The notes under the pieces: generated by a model | Told to the model about the DNA's origin: nothing | Databases searched by the model: none | Seen by the model: the letters and a program-made list of their open reading frames with translations, nothing else | Part shown: in pieces, positions 12,358 through 24,065 of the stretch | Numbering within the stretch: position 1 is the stretch's first letter | Layout: each line of letters starts with the position of its first letter | From: Anomaloglossus baeobatrachus | Lineage: Eukaryota; Chordata; Amphibia; Anura; Aromobatidae | Length of the DNA stretch: 64,000 nt | NCBI RefSeq assembly: GCF_048569485.1 | Contig: NC_134353.1 | Span: 74,027,408 to 74,091,407, forward strand | Direction of reading: 5' to 3' | Position numbers and translations under genes: made by a program

Positions 12358-12893
12358 TCACCCCGTGTAACAGGCTCTTTATTTATTATATGAGTCAGTG
12401 GCAATCTGCAGATCTTTCCATAACTTCCAATAGATAAGAGGATGCTTTATCATACAGAATAGTAATAATACGGCCTAGTGCAGGGGGCTCAAAAACGCGG
12501 GCCGCATGCAGCCCCTCAGGCTGCCTCTTGCAGCCCACAGGCCCGTGGCTCCCTTGAAGATCACGACCGCCGCAGTCCAGCGCTTTATTTCGGGATGCAT
12601 GTTTTGCCAGCGCTGCACAGTCAAGCTCTTTGAACAGCTTTTCCAGAGAGGCACGGCCAATCAGAGGCCAGCAGGTAACGCGTATGACGTCAGTTGCTGG
12701 CCTTTGATTAGCCAGAAGCTGCCATAGAAATAGGTTTTCAGAGAGCTTGATTCTGTGCAGAAGCGGCAAATCATTCATCTGAAATAATGTGTTGATGACA
12801 GCGGGCCCCTGCATCGGCCGCTATCATCAAGGAGGGCTTGTGCCTGCAGGCTGCAAGAAGCAGTGAAGAGGACACCGTTGGAATGGAGTACAG

Positions 12894-12898
<5 letters not shown>

Positions 12899-12944
<46 letters not shown>
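12899..12944. repeat. (TG)n microsatellite, about 23 units
   Basis: Nearly pure TG dinucleotide run inside the hAT element. Confidence 0.97.
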
Positions 12945-12948
<4 letters not shown>

Positions 12949-13011
12949 CACTGTCACAATACGGGACACTATTACTACAGGATGGACTAGTAAAGGGGGC
13001 ATTGCTACATG

Positions 13012-14480
13012 AAGAGGACCAGCATGGGCATATTAGTAAAGGGGGACAATGCTGGGCACATTACTAAGATGGGGATAATGCTGGGCACATTACTACAGAA
13101 TGTGGACAATGATAGGCACATTACTACAAGATGTGGACAATGATGAGCACATTACTACAGGATGGGGACAATGCTGGGCACATTACTAGGATCAGGACAA
13201 GGATGGGCACATTACTAGGATGTGGATAATGATGGGCACATTACTACAGGATGGGGACAATGCTGGGCACATTACTAGGATGGGGACAAGGATGGGCACA
13301 TTACTAGGATGTGGATAATGATGGGCACATTACTAGGATGGGAACAATGATGGGCACATTATTGCAGGATGTAGACAATGATGGGCACATTTCTACAGGA
13401 TGGGGACAATGCTGGGCACATTACTATAAGATGGGGACAATGCTAGGCACATTACTAGGATGGGAACAATGCTAGGCACATTACTAGGATGGGGACAATG
13501 TTCGGCACATTACTAGGATGGGGACAATGATGGGCACATTACTAGGATGGGGACAATGATGGGCACATTACTAGGATGGGGACAATGCTGAACTTATTAC
13601 TGGGATGGGGACAAGGATGGGCACATTACGAGCATGGGGACAATGATGGGCACATTACTACAGGATGTGGACAATGATTGGCACATTACTACAGGATGTG
13701 GATAATGATGGGCACATTACTACAGGATGGGGACAATGCTGGGCACATTACTAGGATGGGGACAAGGATGGGCACATTACTAGGATGTGGATAATGATGG
13801 GCACATTACTAGGATGGGAACAATGATGGGCACATTATTGCAGGATGTAGACAATGATGGGCACATTACTACAGGATGGGGACAATGCTGGGCACATTAC
13901 TATAAGATGGGGACAATGAAGGGCACATTACTACAGGATGGGGACAAGGATGGGCACATTACTACAGGATGGGGACAATGATGGGCACATTACTACAGGA
14001 TGTGGACAATGATGGGCACATTACTACAGGATGGGGACAATGATGGGCACATTACTACAGGATGGGGACAAGGATGGGCACATTACGAGCATGGGGACAA
14101 TGATGGGCACATTACTACAGGATGTGGACAATGATGGGCACATTACTAGGATGGGGACAATGATGGGCACATTACTAGGATGGAGACAATGATGGGCACA
14201 TTACTAGGATGGGGTCAATGATGAGCACATTACTAGGATGGGGGCAATGCTGGGCAAATTACTGGGATGGGGATAATGATGGGCACATTACTACAGAATG
14301 GGGACAAGGATGGGCACATTACTACAGGATGGGGACAAAGATGGGAACATTCTTACAAAGGGACAAGGATGGGGCACACTACTACAGAATGAGGACCAGG
14401 ATGAGCACATTACTAGGATGGGGACAATGATGGGCAGATTACTACAAGAAGGGGAACAGGATGGGGGACATTACTAAAAG
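13012..14480. repeat. 29-32-bp minisatellite, about 47 units
   Basis: Unit of the type 'gatgggcacattactacagg' plus 'atggggacaat', with and without 'acag'. Variants such as 'gtggataatg' and 'gtagacaatg' recur in blocks (compare 13213-13400 with 13693-13890), which shows segmental duplication within the array. Confidence 0.93.
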
Positions 14481-14893
14481 ATGAGGACCATGATGTGACT
14501 ATTACTACAAGATGTTGGCCAAAATTACTATATGGTGCTAACTCTAAAACTATATTACTTACAAAAAGGGGATAAAATGTAAAAAAAAATAATCAAAATA
14601 AAGTATGAATTTTTTTCACCATTAAAAATGTTTTGTTTGTTTTTTTATATACTTAAACAAAAAAATGTTCAAAAATAGTGATTCAAAAGTGTATAAAAAA
14701 AATGTTACCAATAGAAATGACACTTTGTCCTGCAAAGAATGCAGCCCCCCCATTTTTTTTTTTTATATGTGGCCCATATACCCACCCGAGTTTGAGATCC
14801 CTGGCCTAGTATAATGCACGGTACCAGATGTCAGACCCACTGTCTGCACTGAAGTCATGAATGAAGAGGCTGTAACATTATTCTGCAAGACTA

Positions 14894-15487
14894 AGGGGTA
14901 CTTTGCACACTACGACATCGCAGCTGCGATGTCGGTGGGGTCAAATCGAAAGTGACGCACATCCGGCCTCGCTGTCGACATCGGAGTCTGTAAATCGTTT
15001 TTGATACGATTAACGAGCGCAAAAGCGTCGAAATCGTATCATCGGTGTAGTGTCGGTCATTTCCATAATGTCGCGGCAGCGACAGGTACGATGTTGTTCC
15101 TCGTTCCTGCGGCAGCACACATCACTGTGTGAGAAGCCGCAGGAGCAAGGACCATCTCTTTACCTGTGTCCTGCGGCTCACACCGGCTATGCGGAAGGAA
15201 GGAGGTGGGCGGGATGTTTACGTCCCGCTCATCTCCGCCCCTCTGCTTCTATTGGCCGCCTGCCGTGTGACGTCGTTGTGACGCCGCACGACCCGCCACC
15301 TTAGGAGGGAGGCGGTTCGCTGGCAAGAGCGGCGACGCAGGGCAGGTAAGTGCATGTGAAGCTGCTGTAGCGATAATGTTCGCTACGGCAGCTATCACAA
15401 GATATCGCTGCTGTGACGGGGGCGGGGACTATCGCGTGCGACATCGCTACCATCGGCTTGCGATGTCGTAGTGTGCAAAGTACCCCT
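14894..15487. mobile_element. GC-rich MITE with 'GTACTTTGCAC' ends
   Basis: The left end reads AGGGGTACTTTGCACACTAC and the right end is its exact reverse complement, so the terminal inverted repeat extends at least 20 bp and on into 'gacatcgca'. The interior is CpG-rich ('cgacatcgc' motifs). A second, diverged copy lies at 16438-17014. The terminal sequence suggests a hAT-type MITE, but I see no clean 8-bp duplication. Confidence 0.8.
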
Positions 15488-16122
15488 AAATCTCCAGAGA
15501 TGATGTGGCGGATTGCATATTCTTATCCACACAATTGTCCACTTTTTCGAAGGACTCAAAGAACATGTTTTTGTATTTTTTGTATTAGATTTTTCTCCTT
15601 GTTTTGCTGCTGCAAAATATCAGCTAAACAATGAGAATCTAGTATTCCCTTGAAAAGGACATTCTGCTCCCCCATATCCACCTCCCGTCTTGATGTCATA
15701 TTTGATCACATTATCAGTGAATTCATACCATTTGTGCCTCGGCAATCTTTGACCACACGCATTTGGCAGTGAGGGACGTTCGGCAGATTGCCCGGACTGT
15801 TCATTCATACATAGCTGTAGCAGCCAGAACTTTCTCATATTTATATAAGCTTCACTATATGACATGTTGATTTTTGTGCTTATAAGGCCGTGTACACACG
15901 TTGCATAAATCCTGTGCTTTTTGTTTTCTGCACCAAACTACACTCTAACAATCTTCTCTGGTTTTTGCATTTTCGCTCCATTTTTTATGCCTATTCCCCA
16001 TTATTTCACGTGCTTTCGGTGCAGATGTGAAGTGTTTTTAAGTGTATTTATAGTACTGAAAAGCTTTGATTCTGCACTTATATTATTATAGGACATAGAG
16101 CACACAAAAATGTATAATGATT
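15488..16122. other. no gene I trust; one unrecognised minus-strand frame
   Basis: The only long frame is 81 codons on the minus strand (15620-15865). It has no recognised motif, no supporting splice pattern and no partner exon, so I leave it uncalled. The rest holds nothing I recognise. Confidence 0.4.
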
Positions 16123-16437
16123 AGTGATGGGCGGACCCGGACTGTAAAAGTCTGGATCCGCGCAGGTTCAAAAGTACCCAAGAGCCGGGCCCAGAGTTCT
16201 CAGGGAACTCCGGTAATGATCCAGATCCAGCTATAATAAAAAAAAGAAAACAACGGAAAAATAAAACAAGTGCACTATACTTACCGAGTCTCCGGCACGA
16301 CAATATTTGCTTCAAGGGTTACTTATTCTACTTCCAGGGCCACTCTTTAGCGTCACACATATGCACTGTTTTCCATGCCCACCGGTAGTCCCGGCATCCG
16401 TGATTGGTTGCAGTCAGCCTGTGTGACCGTGTGTCTT
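16123..16437. mobile_element. truncated MITE with TAGTGATG end
   Basis: Starts TAGTGATGGGCGGACCCGG and is cut on the right by the next MITE. The same TAGTGATG end is seen at 25705 (both ends) and in the 46-bp array at 46.1 kb, so it marks a group of related MITEs. Confidence 0.5.
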
Positions 16438-17014
16438 AGGGGTACTTTGCACGCTGCGACATCGCTACTGCGATATCGTCGGGGTCAAATCGAAAGTGAC
16501 GCACATCCGGCGCCGGTAACGACGTTGCAACGTGTAAAGCCTAGATGCGCCAATAAACGATCGCAAAAGCGCCGAAAATCGGTGATCTGTGTAGCGTCGG
16601 TCATTTTCATAATGTCGCACCAATAGGAGATATGATGTTGTTCCTCGTTCCTGCAGCAGCACACATCGCTGTGTGTGAAGCCGCAGGAGCGAGGAACTTC
16701 TCCTTACCTGCCTCCACCGGCTATGCGGAAGGAAGGAGGTGGGCGGGATGCTTACGTCCCGCTCATCTCCGCCCCTCCGCTTCTATTGGCCCCGTGCCAT
16801 GTGACGTCGCTGTGATGCCGCACGACTCACCCCCTTAAGAAGGAGGCGGGTCGCCGGCCAGAGTGACGTCGCAGGGCAGGTAAGTGCGTGTGAAGCTGCC
16901 GTAGCGATAATGTTCGCTACAGCAGCTATCACAAAATATCGCATCTGCGACAGGGACTATCGCGCTCGGCATCACTAGCCGATGCTAGCGATGTCGCAGT
17001 GTGCAAAGTACCCC
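16438..17014. mobile_element. second 'GTACTTTGCAC' MITE
   Basis: AGGGGTACTTTGCACGCTGC at the left and GCAGTGTGCAAAGTACCCCT at the right, inverted with one mismatch; the interior is homologous to 14894-15487 through most of its length (including 'gtcaaatcgaaagtgacgca'). Confidence 0.8.
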
Positions 17015-17863
17015 TTACTGCTTGCAACGATGACAGAGTTGGTAACACCTTAAAGTTTCGGGTGCCCCCGTTCAACGGTGGCTGTCCCTAAAATCCCTGG
17101 GGAATCCCTGGAGAGTCTTCAATAGAATCCCTGTACAGTCAGACTGTTCTAATTGTTCTTAGCAACCAATCAGAGCTCAGCTTTCACCTTACCTCACCTG
17201 CTTCAGTGCTGAAAGCTGCTCTAGAACGTTCTTCCTGTGAGGCAGTTCTTATAAGTGAGACCCCAGTTACTCCTGCATTGGTTGCTGACAACCATTCCTA
17301 TAGTTGCAGACCTTAGAGTGACTTATCAGGTTGCCCCACCAGAGCGACTCCATGAATAAACGTGTAAACACCCAAATAGAATAAAAATGAATATGAATCG
17401 TTATTGGAAATTATTATAAAAACAGGTAAATAATGAGGATAGTCACTAATAAAAAAAAACCCACTCTGGATGAATATATATAATTTGATCGAGTATATAC
17501 ATATACTGTATACTGTATATATACACAGTTTGCCAACAAAATATATTGGGAAAAATGTAATACCAATGAAGGACCACAAGATGTCCCTAGAAGGCTGTGA
17601 GAGGGGTCTAGAAAAGCGATTGTAGATCAGAGGGAATGTGGGGAAAATATAGGACCACCGGCAAGTATCCATCTCCCATTTGCATGTGATTTGGGGTTAG
17701 ACCACCAAAGACACCTTGATGAAGACTACATCTGGACATATTCTTGAACATAATCTTGTAAAAAAATTTCAATATTGCTCTGTTTCTGACACAGAGGGGG
17801 TGCTACAAAGTACTAACCATGCAGGGTGCCCAAACTTTTGCATCTGCCCATTTTCTGCATATA
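17015..17863. other. unassigned; old repeat pieces
   Basis: Includes 'caaccaatcagagctcagct', a phrase typical of dispersed amphibian repeats, and near 17826 'gggtgcccaaacttttgcat', which looks like the end of yet another Tc1 family. No coding region. Confidence 0.4.
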
Positions 17864-18769
17864 CAGTACAGACCAAAAGTTTGCACACACCTGAGTTTTC
17901 TTTATTTTCATGACTCTAAAAATTGTAGATTCACACTGAAGACATTAAAACTATGAATGAAAACATGTGGAATGAAATACTTAAAAAAGTGTGAAACAAC
18001 TGAAAATATGTCTTACATTCTAGGTTCTTCAAAGTAGCCACCTTTTGCTTTGATTACTACTTTGCACTCTTGGCATTCTCTTGATGAGCTTCAAGAGGTA
18101 GTCACCGGAAATGGTCTTCCAACAGTCTTGAAGGAGTTCCCAGAGATGCTTAGCACTTGTTGGCCCTTTTGCCTTCACTCTGCGGTCCAGCTCACCCCAA
18201 ACCATCTCGATTGGGTTCAGGTCTGGTGACTGTGGAGGCCAGGTCATCTGGCGTAGCACCCAATCACTCCTTCTTAGTCAAATAGCCCTTACACAGCCTG
18301 GAGGTGTTTGGGGTCATTGTCCTGTTTAAAAATAAATGATGGTCCAACTAAACGCAAAACGGATGGAATAGCACGCCGCTGCAAGATGCTGTGGTAGCCA
18401 TGCTGGTTCAATTTTGAATAAATCCCCAACAGTGTCACCAGCAAAGCACCCCCACACCATCACACCTCCTCCTCCATGCTTCACGGTGGGAATCAGCCAT
18501 GTAGAGTCCATCCGTTCACCTTTTCTGCAAAGACACAGAGGTTGGATCCAAAGATCTCAAATTTGGACTCCTCAGACCAAAGCACAGATTTCCAATGGTC
18601 TAATGTCTATTCCTTGTGTTCTTTAGCTCAAACAAGTCTCTTCTGCTTGTTGCCTGTCCTTAGCAGTGGTTTCCTAGCACCTATTTTACCATGAAGGCCT
18701 GCTGCACAAAGGCTCCTCTTAATAGTTGTCCTAGAGATGAGAAGGTGTGTCCAAACTTTTGGTCTGTAC

Positions 18770-18771
<2 letters not shown>
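17864..18771 (-). mobile_element. Tc1 deletion derivative, copy 1
   Basis: Same family as 7181-8787, flanked by TA (17862-17863, 18772-18773). The 3' two thirds of the transposase remain on the minus strand. The whole N-terminal region and the inner part of the right arm are gone, leaving about 30 bp of right end. The junction 'agagATG|AGAAGGTG' (ATG at 18737-18739) is the same as in the copy at 51004. The coding remnant carries further frame changes and cannot make a transposase. Confidence 0.88.

Positions 18772-18813
<42 letters not shown>
18772..18813. repeat. (TA)n microsatellite
   Basis: A TA run that abuts two Tc1 insertions, one on each side; TA is the Tc1 target. Confidence 0.95.
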
Positions 18814-18814
<1 letters not shown>

Positions 18815-20407
18815 TACAGTTCTAAAGTTTAGAATCACTTAAATATTTCCTTATTTTTGAAAGAAAAGCACATTTTTTTCAATGAAGCTAACATTAACTT
18901 AAGCAGAAATCCCCTCTATACATTGTTAATGTGGTAAATGACTATTCTACCTCTAAACGTCTGTTTTTTAATGTTATATCTACATAGGTGTATAGAGGCC
19001 CATTTCCAGCAACCACCACACCAGTGTTCTAATGGTACATTTTGTTTGCTAATTGTATTAGAAGGCTAATGGATGCTTAGAAATCTCTTGAAAACCCTTG
19101 TGCAAGTATGTTAGCACAACTGAAAACAGTTTTGCTGATTAGAGAAGCTATAAAACTGACTTTCTTTTGAGCTAGTTGAGAATTTGGAGCATTACATTTG
19201 TTGGTTCCATTAAACTCTCAAAATAGCCAGAAAAAGAGAACTTTCATGTGAAACTTGACAGTCTATTCTTCTCTTTTGGAAATGAAGAATATTCCCTGTG
19301 CGAAATTGCCAAGAAACCTGAAGATTTCCTACAACGGTGTGTACTACTCCCTTCAGAGGAGAGCACAAACAGGCTCTAATCAGAGTAGAAAAGAGAAGTG
19401 GGAGCCGCGCTGCACAACTGAGCAACAAGACAAGTACAGTAGAGTCTTTAGTTTGAGAGATCGATGCCTCACAGGTCCTCAACTGGCAGCTTCATTAAAT
19501 AGTACCCGCAAAACGCCAGTGTCAACGTCTACAGTGAAGAGGCGACTCCGGGATGCTGGCCTTCAGGGCAGCGTGGCAAAGAAAAAGCCATATCTGAGAC
19601 TGGCTAATAAGAGGAAAAGATTAATATGGGCAAAAGAACACAGACATTGGACAGAGGAAGATAAGAAAAAAGTGTTATGGACAGACGAATCGAAGCTTGA
19701 GGTGTTTGGATCACACAGAAGAACATTTGTGAGATGAAGAAGAACTGAAAAGATGCTGGAAGAGTGCCTGACGCCATCTGTCAAGCATGGTGGAGGTAAT
19801 GTGATCGTCTGGGGTTGCTTTGGTGTTGGTAAAGTGGGAAATTTGTACAAGGTAAAAGGGATTTTGAATAAGGAAGGCTATCCCTCCATTTTGCAACGCC
19901 ATGCCATTCCCTGTGGACAGCGCTTGATTGGAGCCAATTTCATCCTACAACAGGACAATGACCCAAAGCCACCTCCAAATTATGCATGAATTATTTAGAG
20001 AAGAAGCAGGCAGCTGGTATACTATCTGTAATGGAGTGGCCAGCCGAGTCACCAGATCTCAACCCTATTGAGCTGTTGTTGGAGCAGCTTGACCGTATGG
20101 TACCAAAAAGTGACCATCAAGCCAATCCAACTTGTGGGAGGGGGAAAGCATGGGGTGAAATATCTCCAGATTACCTCAGCAAATTAACAGCTAAAATGTA
20201 ATTGCTGCAAAGGGAGCATTCTTTGACGAAAGCAAAGTTTGAAGGCAAAAATGATTATTTCAAGTAAAAATCATTATTTCTAACCTCCTCAATGTCTGGA
20301 TTATATTTTCTATTCATTATTCAACTAATTTGATAAATAAAAGTTTGATTTTTCATGGAAAAGAAAAAATCGTTTGGGTGACCCCAAACTTTTTAAACTT
20401 TGTAGTG
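18814..20407 (+). mobile_element. Tc1-like transposon, second family
   Basis: The left end 'CTACAGTTCTAAAGTTTAG' and the right end 'CTTTTTAAACTTTGTAGTG' are imperfect inverted repeats flanked by TA. The transposase is on the plus strand. The boundary is uncertain by a few bases because the left end merges with a TA microsatellite. Confidence 0.82.
19282..20198 (+). pseudogene. Tc1 transposase, decayed
   Basis: DNA-binding part (residues about 1-110, with 'STSTVKRRLRDAGL'), then the catalytic core: 'VLWTDESKLEVFGS', 'VKHGGGNVIVWGCF', 'ILQQDNDPK' and 'SPDLNPIELLLEQLDR', giving the D, D and E of D,D34E. It is broken by an in-frame TGA at 19735-19737 (an arginine codon in relatives) and by a frame change near 19980, after which the last part continues in another frame to 20198. 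The family is distinct from the 7181 element. Confidence 0.85.
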
Positions 20408-20411
20408 TATT

Positions 20412-21545
20412 TGTAGCACCCCAGGGGGTCTGGGGAAAATACTCGTCACCGGGCCGGTGAGGATCAGGTGATGTCACGAGTGGCCCTGCCCGGTTATGTG
20501 ACCCTGAGGTATACACGGTGGGAGAGGAGAAATAGGGATGATGGTGGAGGTTGATTTCATGACACCACCTGCGATATGCGGCCAGGGAATTAGCCGCCGC
20601 TGTTGTCGCTGTCCTCCGGGGTGGATGGTAGTAGCAGCCGAGGTGTTTCTGCTCCCCACAGGTGGAGTGAGCCCTGAGGAGGAGGATGAGGGGGGTAGTA
20701 ATAGCAGGCGCCGAAGCGCTGGCCGGCGTCGTCGGGAATGACAGGCGGACACAGTCTTTGCGGGTTCCAGGTGTTTTACTCACAGTTCTGCCGCTCTCCC
20801 GGGTAGTATCAGTCATATGCCATGATAAGCCCCATCAAACCCGGATCCTTTAGAAGTCAGAGCCTGTACAGTGGTCGGTGGGCCCTCCGCCTTGCGCTTG
20901 GTGTTGGATCCTCATGGCTTGAAGCTCTTGGGGACCCCTGGTTCTTGAAAAGTGTATTTACTCCCTGCCCGTATGCAGGTGCTGCGGGCCTGATGTGGGG
21001 ACTGCCTTGGAACATCACCCCGGATCCTATCTGGCTCCGGGAACTGGGGGGGCCGGAGGGACATGTAATCCCCCAAGCCTGCAGATTTTGGTGCACAACC
21101 TGAAGTATAATCCACGCTAGGATTCTGCACCCTGTCACCGTCGGTCCCGAGGAAGCAATCAAGCTCTCCCTCGGCGACTGTATTCACTCCCGCGTCCCAC
21201 AAGAGCCACTGGTGAAACCTGAATGCTCACTTCCTCTCCTGCTGGAGAACTCTCTAACTGTTGTGTTGGCTCCTGACTCCCCCTGGTGGCTACTCCCCCC
21301 GTCCCAGGTCCCGTCACTAGTGGATTGGGGATCCCAGGTGTGGTGGTGTCCTAAAGATTCAACCACGCTGGCGACCCCTTTTGACCCAAACCTAGCCCAG
21401 TCCACGGTAAAGGGGGAGCAACCTGGTTGTGTGTATGAATTGGTGTGTTGTGGAACCGGCACAGACCTCCTCTGGATCCAGGCTGAGCACTGTACCTTAA
21501 ATCAGGTGCAGTACCCTGTGGCGACTAAAGCCTCAGGGGCGCCAC

Positions 21546-21546
<1 letters not shown>
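20412..21546 (-). mobile_element. solo LTR, likely Ty3/gypsy-type
   Basis: Read on the minus strand it begins TGTGGCGCCCCTGAGG and ends CCCCAGGGGGTGCTACA, a TG...CA unit of 1,135 bp. Its 5' end resembles those of the LTR elements at 34332-43515 and 60111-64000. No internal region is present, so it is a fossil left by LTR recombination. No clear 5-bp target repeat remains. Open frames inside are not genes. Confidence 0.6.

Positions 21547-21550
<4 letters not shown>

Positions 21551-21582
<32 letters not shown>
21551..21582. repeat. (TA)n microsatellite
   Basis: TA-rich run separating the solo LTR from the next Tc1 insertion. Confidence 0.9.
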
Positions 21583-21636
21583 CAGTCATATGAAAAAGTT
21601 TGGGCACCCCTATTAATGTTAACCTTTTTTCTTTAA

Positions 21637-22919
21637 CCCCTTAACGACCCATGACGTACTAGATACGTCATGGATCGTTTCCCGGTAAGCCCCGCCCCCT
21701 GCCGCCGGCGGGCGGCGGCGAGGCGCGCACATATCAGCTGTTATCAACAGCTGATATGTGTGCCTGCTAGCCGCGGGTGGAATCGCTTCCACCCGCGGCC
21801 ATTAACCCCTTACATATCGCTGCCAAAGTCTTGGCAGCGATATGTATATGGGCGCCGCCATGACAGTGACTTACCCCGCCCCCGCCGGAAGTCACGTGAC
21901 ATGATCACGTGACTTTCGGCGGTTGCCATGGTAGCACAGGGTCATGTGATGACGCCTGTGGCTAACATGAGTCACTTCCTCTCAATGCCGGAATACAGCC
22001 GGCATTGAAAGTGAAGCAGCAAATCTGCAGTTCTCAGCTCTGTAGCTGAGATCTGCAGATTGTGCAAAGCGATCGGATTGCTGATCGCAATAGCCCCCTA
22101 GGGGGACTAGTAAAATAAAAAAAAAAAGTAAAAAAAAAGTTTTAAAAAATTAAAAAAAAATAAAAAAACCTAAAAGTTCAAATCACCCCCCTTTCACCCC
22201 ATTGAAAATTAAAGGGTTAAAAAAATAAAAAATACACACATATTTGGTATCACCGCGTTCAGAAATGCCCGATCTATCAAAATATAAAATCAATTAATCT
22301 GATCAGTAAACGGCGTAGCGGCAAAAAAATTCCAAACGCCAAAATTACGTTTTTTGGTCGCCGCAAATTTTGCGCAAAATGCAATAACAGGCGATCAAAA
22401 CGTAGCATCTGCGCAAAAATGGTACCGTTAAGAACGTCAGGTCAAGACGCAAAAAATAAGCCATCACTGAGCCTCAGATCCTGAAAAATGAGAACGCTAC
22501 GGGATTTGGAAAATGGCGCAAAACGTGCGCCACGTTTTTCGGACAAGCTTGTGAATTTTTTTAACCCCTTAGATACAAGTAAACCTATACATGTTTGGTG
22601 TCTATAAACTCGCACCGACCTGAGGCATCATACCCACACATCAGTTTTACCATATAGTGAACACGGTGAATAAAATATCCCAAAAACTATTGTACAATCC
22701 CACTTTTTTTCCAATTTTTCCGCACTTGGAATTTTTTTGCCGTTTTCCAGTACACTATATGGTAAAACTTATGGTTTCATTTAAAAGTACAACTCGTCCC
22801 GCAAAAAACAAGCCCTCATATGGCAAGATTGATGGAAAAATAAAAAAGTTACGCCTCTCGGAAGAAGGGGAGCAAAAAACAAAAACGCAAAAACGGAAAG
22901 TGCCCGGGGGCTGAAGGGG
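21637..22919. mobile_element. piggyBac-like MITE
   Basis: TTAA at 21633-21636 and 22920-22923; ends CCCCTTAACGACC and GGGGGCTGAAGGGG are inverted over CCCCTT.A. TTAA target duplication with CCC-type ends fits piggyBac. The 1.28-kb interior has no transposase. An 85-codon frame at 22657-22914 is a by-product of AT-rich sequence. This kind of element is abundant in frog genomes. Confidence 0.85.
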
Positions 22920-23262
22920 TTAAAACAATTTGGGTTTTTGCAACAGCTATTTCAGTTTCATATATCTAATAACTGATGGACTCAGTAATATTTTTGGATT
23001 GAAATGAGGTTTATTGTACTAACAGAAAATGTGCAATCCGCATTTAAACAAAATTTGACCGATGCAAAAGTATGGGCACCCTTATCAATTTCTTGATTTG
23101 AACACTCCTAACTACTTTTTAATGACTTAGTAAAGCACTAAATTGGTTTTGTAACCTCATTGAGCTGTGAACTTCATAGGCAGGTGTATCCAATCATGAG
23201 AAAAGGTATTTAAGGTGGCCACTTGCAAGTTTGCCACAAGCCACGTGGGAGACACACCAAAC

Positions 23263-23787
23263 ATGTGGAAGAAGGTGCTCTGGTCAGATAAAACCAAAAT
23301 CGAACTTTTTGGGCACAATGCCAAACGATATGTTTGGCGTAAAAGCGTCACAGCTCACCACCCTGAACACACCATCCCCACTGTCAAACATGGTGGTGGC
23401 AGCATCATGGTTTGGGTCTGCTTTTCTTCAGCAGGGACAGGGAAGATGGTTATAATTGATGGGAAGATGGATAGAGCCAAATACAGGACCATTCTTGAAG
23501 AAAACCTGTTGGAGTCTGCAAAAGATCTGAGACTGGGACGGAGATTTGTCTTCCAACAAGACAATGATCCCAAACATAAAGCAAAATCTACAATGGAATG
23601 GTTCACAAATAAACATATCCAGGTGTTAGAATGGCCAAGTCAAAGTCCAGACCTGAATCCAATCGAGAATTTGTGGAAAGAGCTGAGAACTGCTGTTCAC
23701 AAACTCTCTCCATCCAACCTCACTCAGCTCCAGCTATTTGCAAAGGAAGAATGGGCAAGAATTTCAGTCTCTCGATGTGAAAACTGA
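23263..23787 (+). pseudogene. Tc1 transposase, C-terminal half
   Basis: Open from 'MWKKVLWSDKTKIELFG' to the stop. The catalytic residues are all present in order: the aspartate of 'WSDKTK', the aspartate of 'VFQQDNDPKHKAK' and the glutamate of 'SPDLNPIENLWKEL'. 'VKHGGGSIMVW' is also typical. The paired-like DNA-binding domain is missing: the sequence jumps from the 5' non-coding region to just before the first catalytic residue, so the copy cannot act. Confidence 0.9.
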
Positions 23788-23998
23788 TAGACACATACCC
23801 CAAGAGACTGCAGCTGTAATCGCAGCAAAAAGTGGCGCTACAAAGTATTAACTTAAAAAGGGACAAATAATATTCCACGCCCCAATTTTCAGTTATTTTT
23901 TTTAAAGGTTTAAAATAAGCAATACATTTTGTTTAACTTCACAATTGTATCCCACTTATTGCTGATTCCTCATCATAGCATTAAAATTTTTAACTTTG

Positions 23999-24065
23999 TT
24001 TGAAGCCTGAAATGTGGGAAAAGGTTGAAAAATTCAAGGGAGCGGAATACTTTCGCAAGGCACTG
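23999..24065 (-). mobile_element. fragment of a fourth Tc1 family
   Basis: Reads on the minus strand CAGTGCCTTGCGAAAGTATT, the well-known end of a Tc1 family found in fish and frogs, followed by about 45 bp of its sub-terminal region. TA follows at 24066-24067. Only this end is present. Confidence 0.7.

Larger units (their letters stand above)
12481..14803. mobile_element. non-autonomous hAT element carrying two tandem arrays
   Basis: Ends CAGGGGGCTCAAA and TTTGAGATCCCTG are imperfect inverted repeats of the hAT 'CAGGG' kind. They are flanked by 8-bp direct repeats, GCCTAGTG (12473-12480) and GCCTAGTA (14804-14811), which differ at one base; 8 bp is the hAT target size. No transposase is inside. 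A (TG)n run and a 31-bp minisatellite account for most of the length. Confidence 0.85.
21583..23998 (+). mobile_element. Tc1-like transposon, third family, split and truncated
   Basis: Left end 'CAGTCATATGAAAAAGTTTG' after TA. It is interrupted at TTAA by a piggyBac-like MITE (21637-22919), resumes at 22924, and has lost the N-terminal half of its transposase. On the right it does not reach its own inverted end: at about 23999 it runs into the end of a different Tc1 family. Confidence 0.75.

Noticed and set aside
15620-15865. 81-codon minus frame ending in a glycine-rich segment
   Set aside because: It looked protein-like, but it has no recognised family, no splice partner in phase and lies among repeats.
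20325-21616. Overlapping frames of 90-163 codons
   Set aside because: They lie in a solo LTR, are open in several frames at once, and have no motif.
22657-22914. 85-codon lysine-rich frame
   Set aside because: Inside the piggyBac-like MITE; it reflects AT-rich sequence and has no transposase motif.
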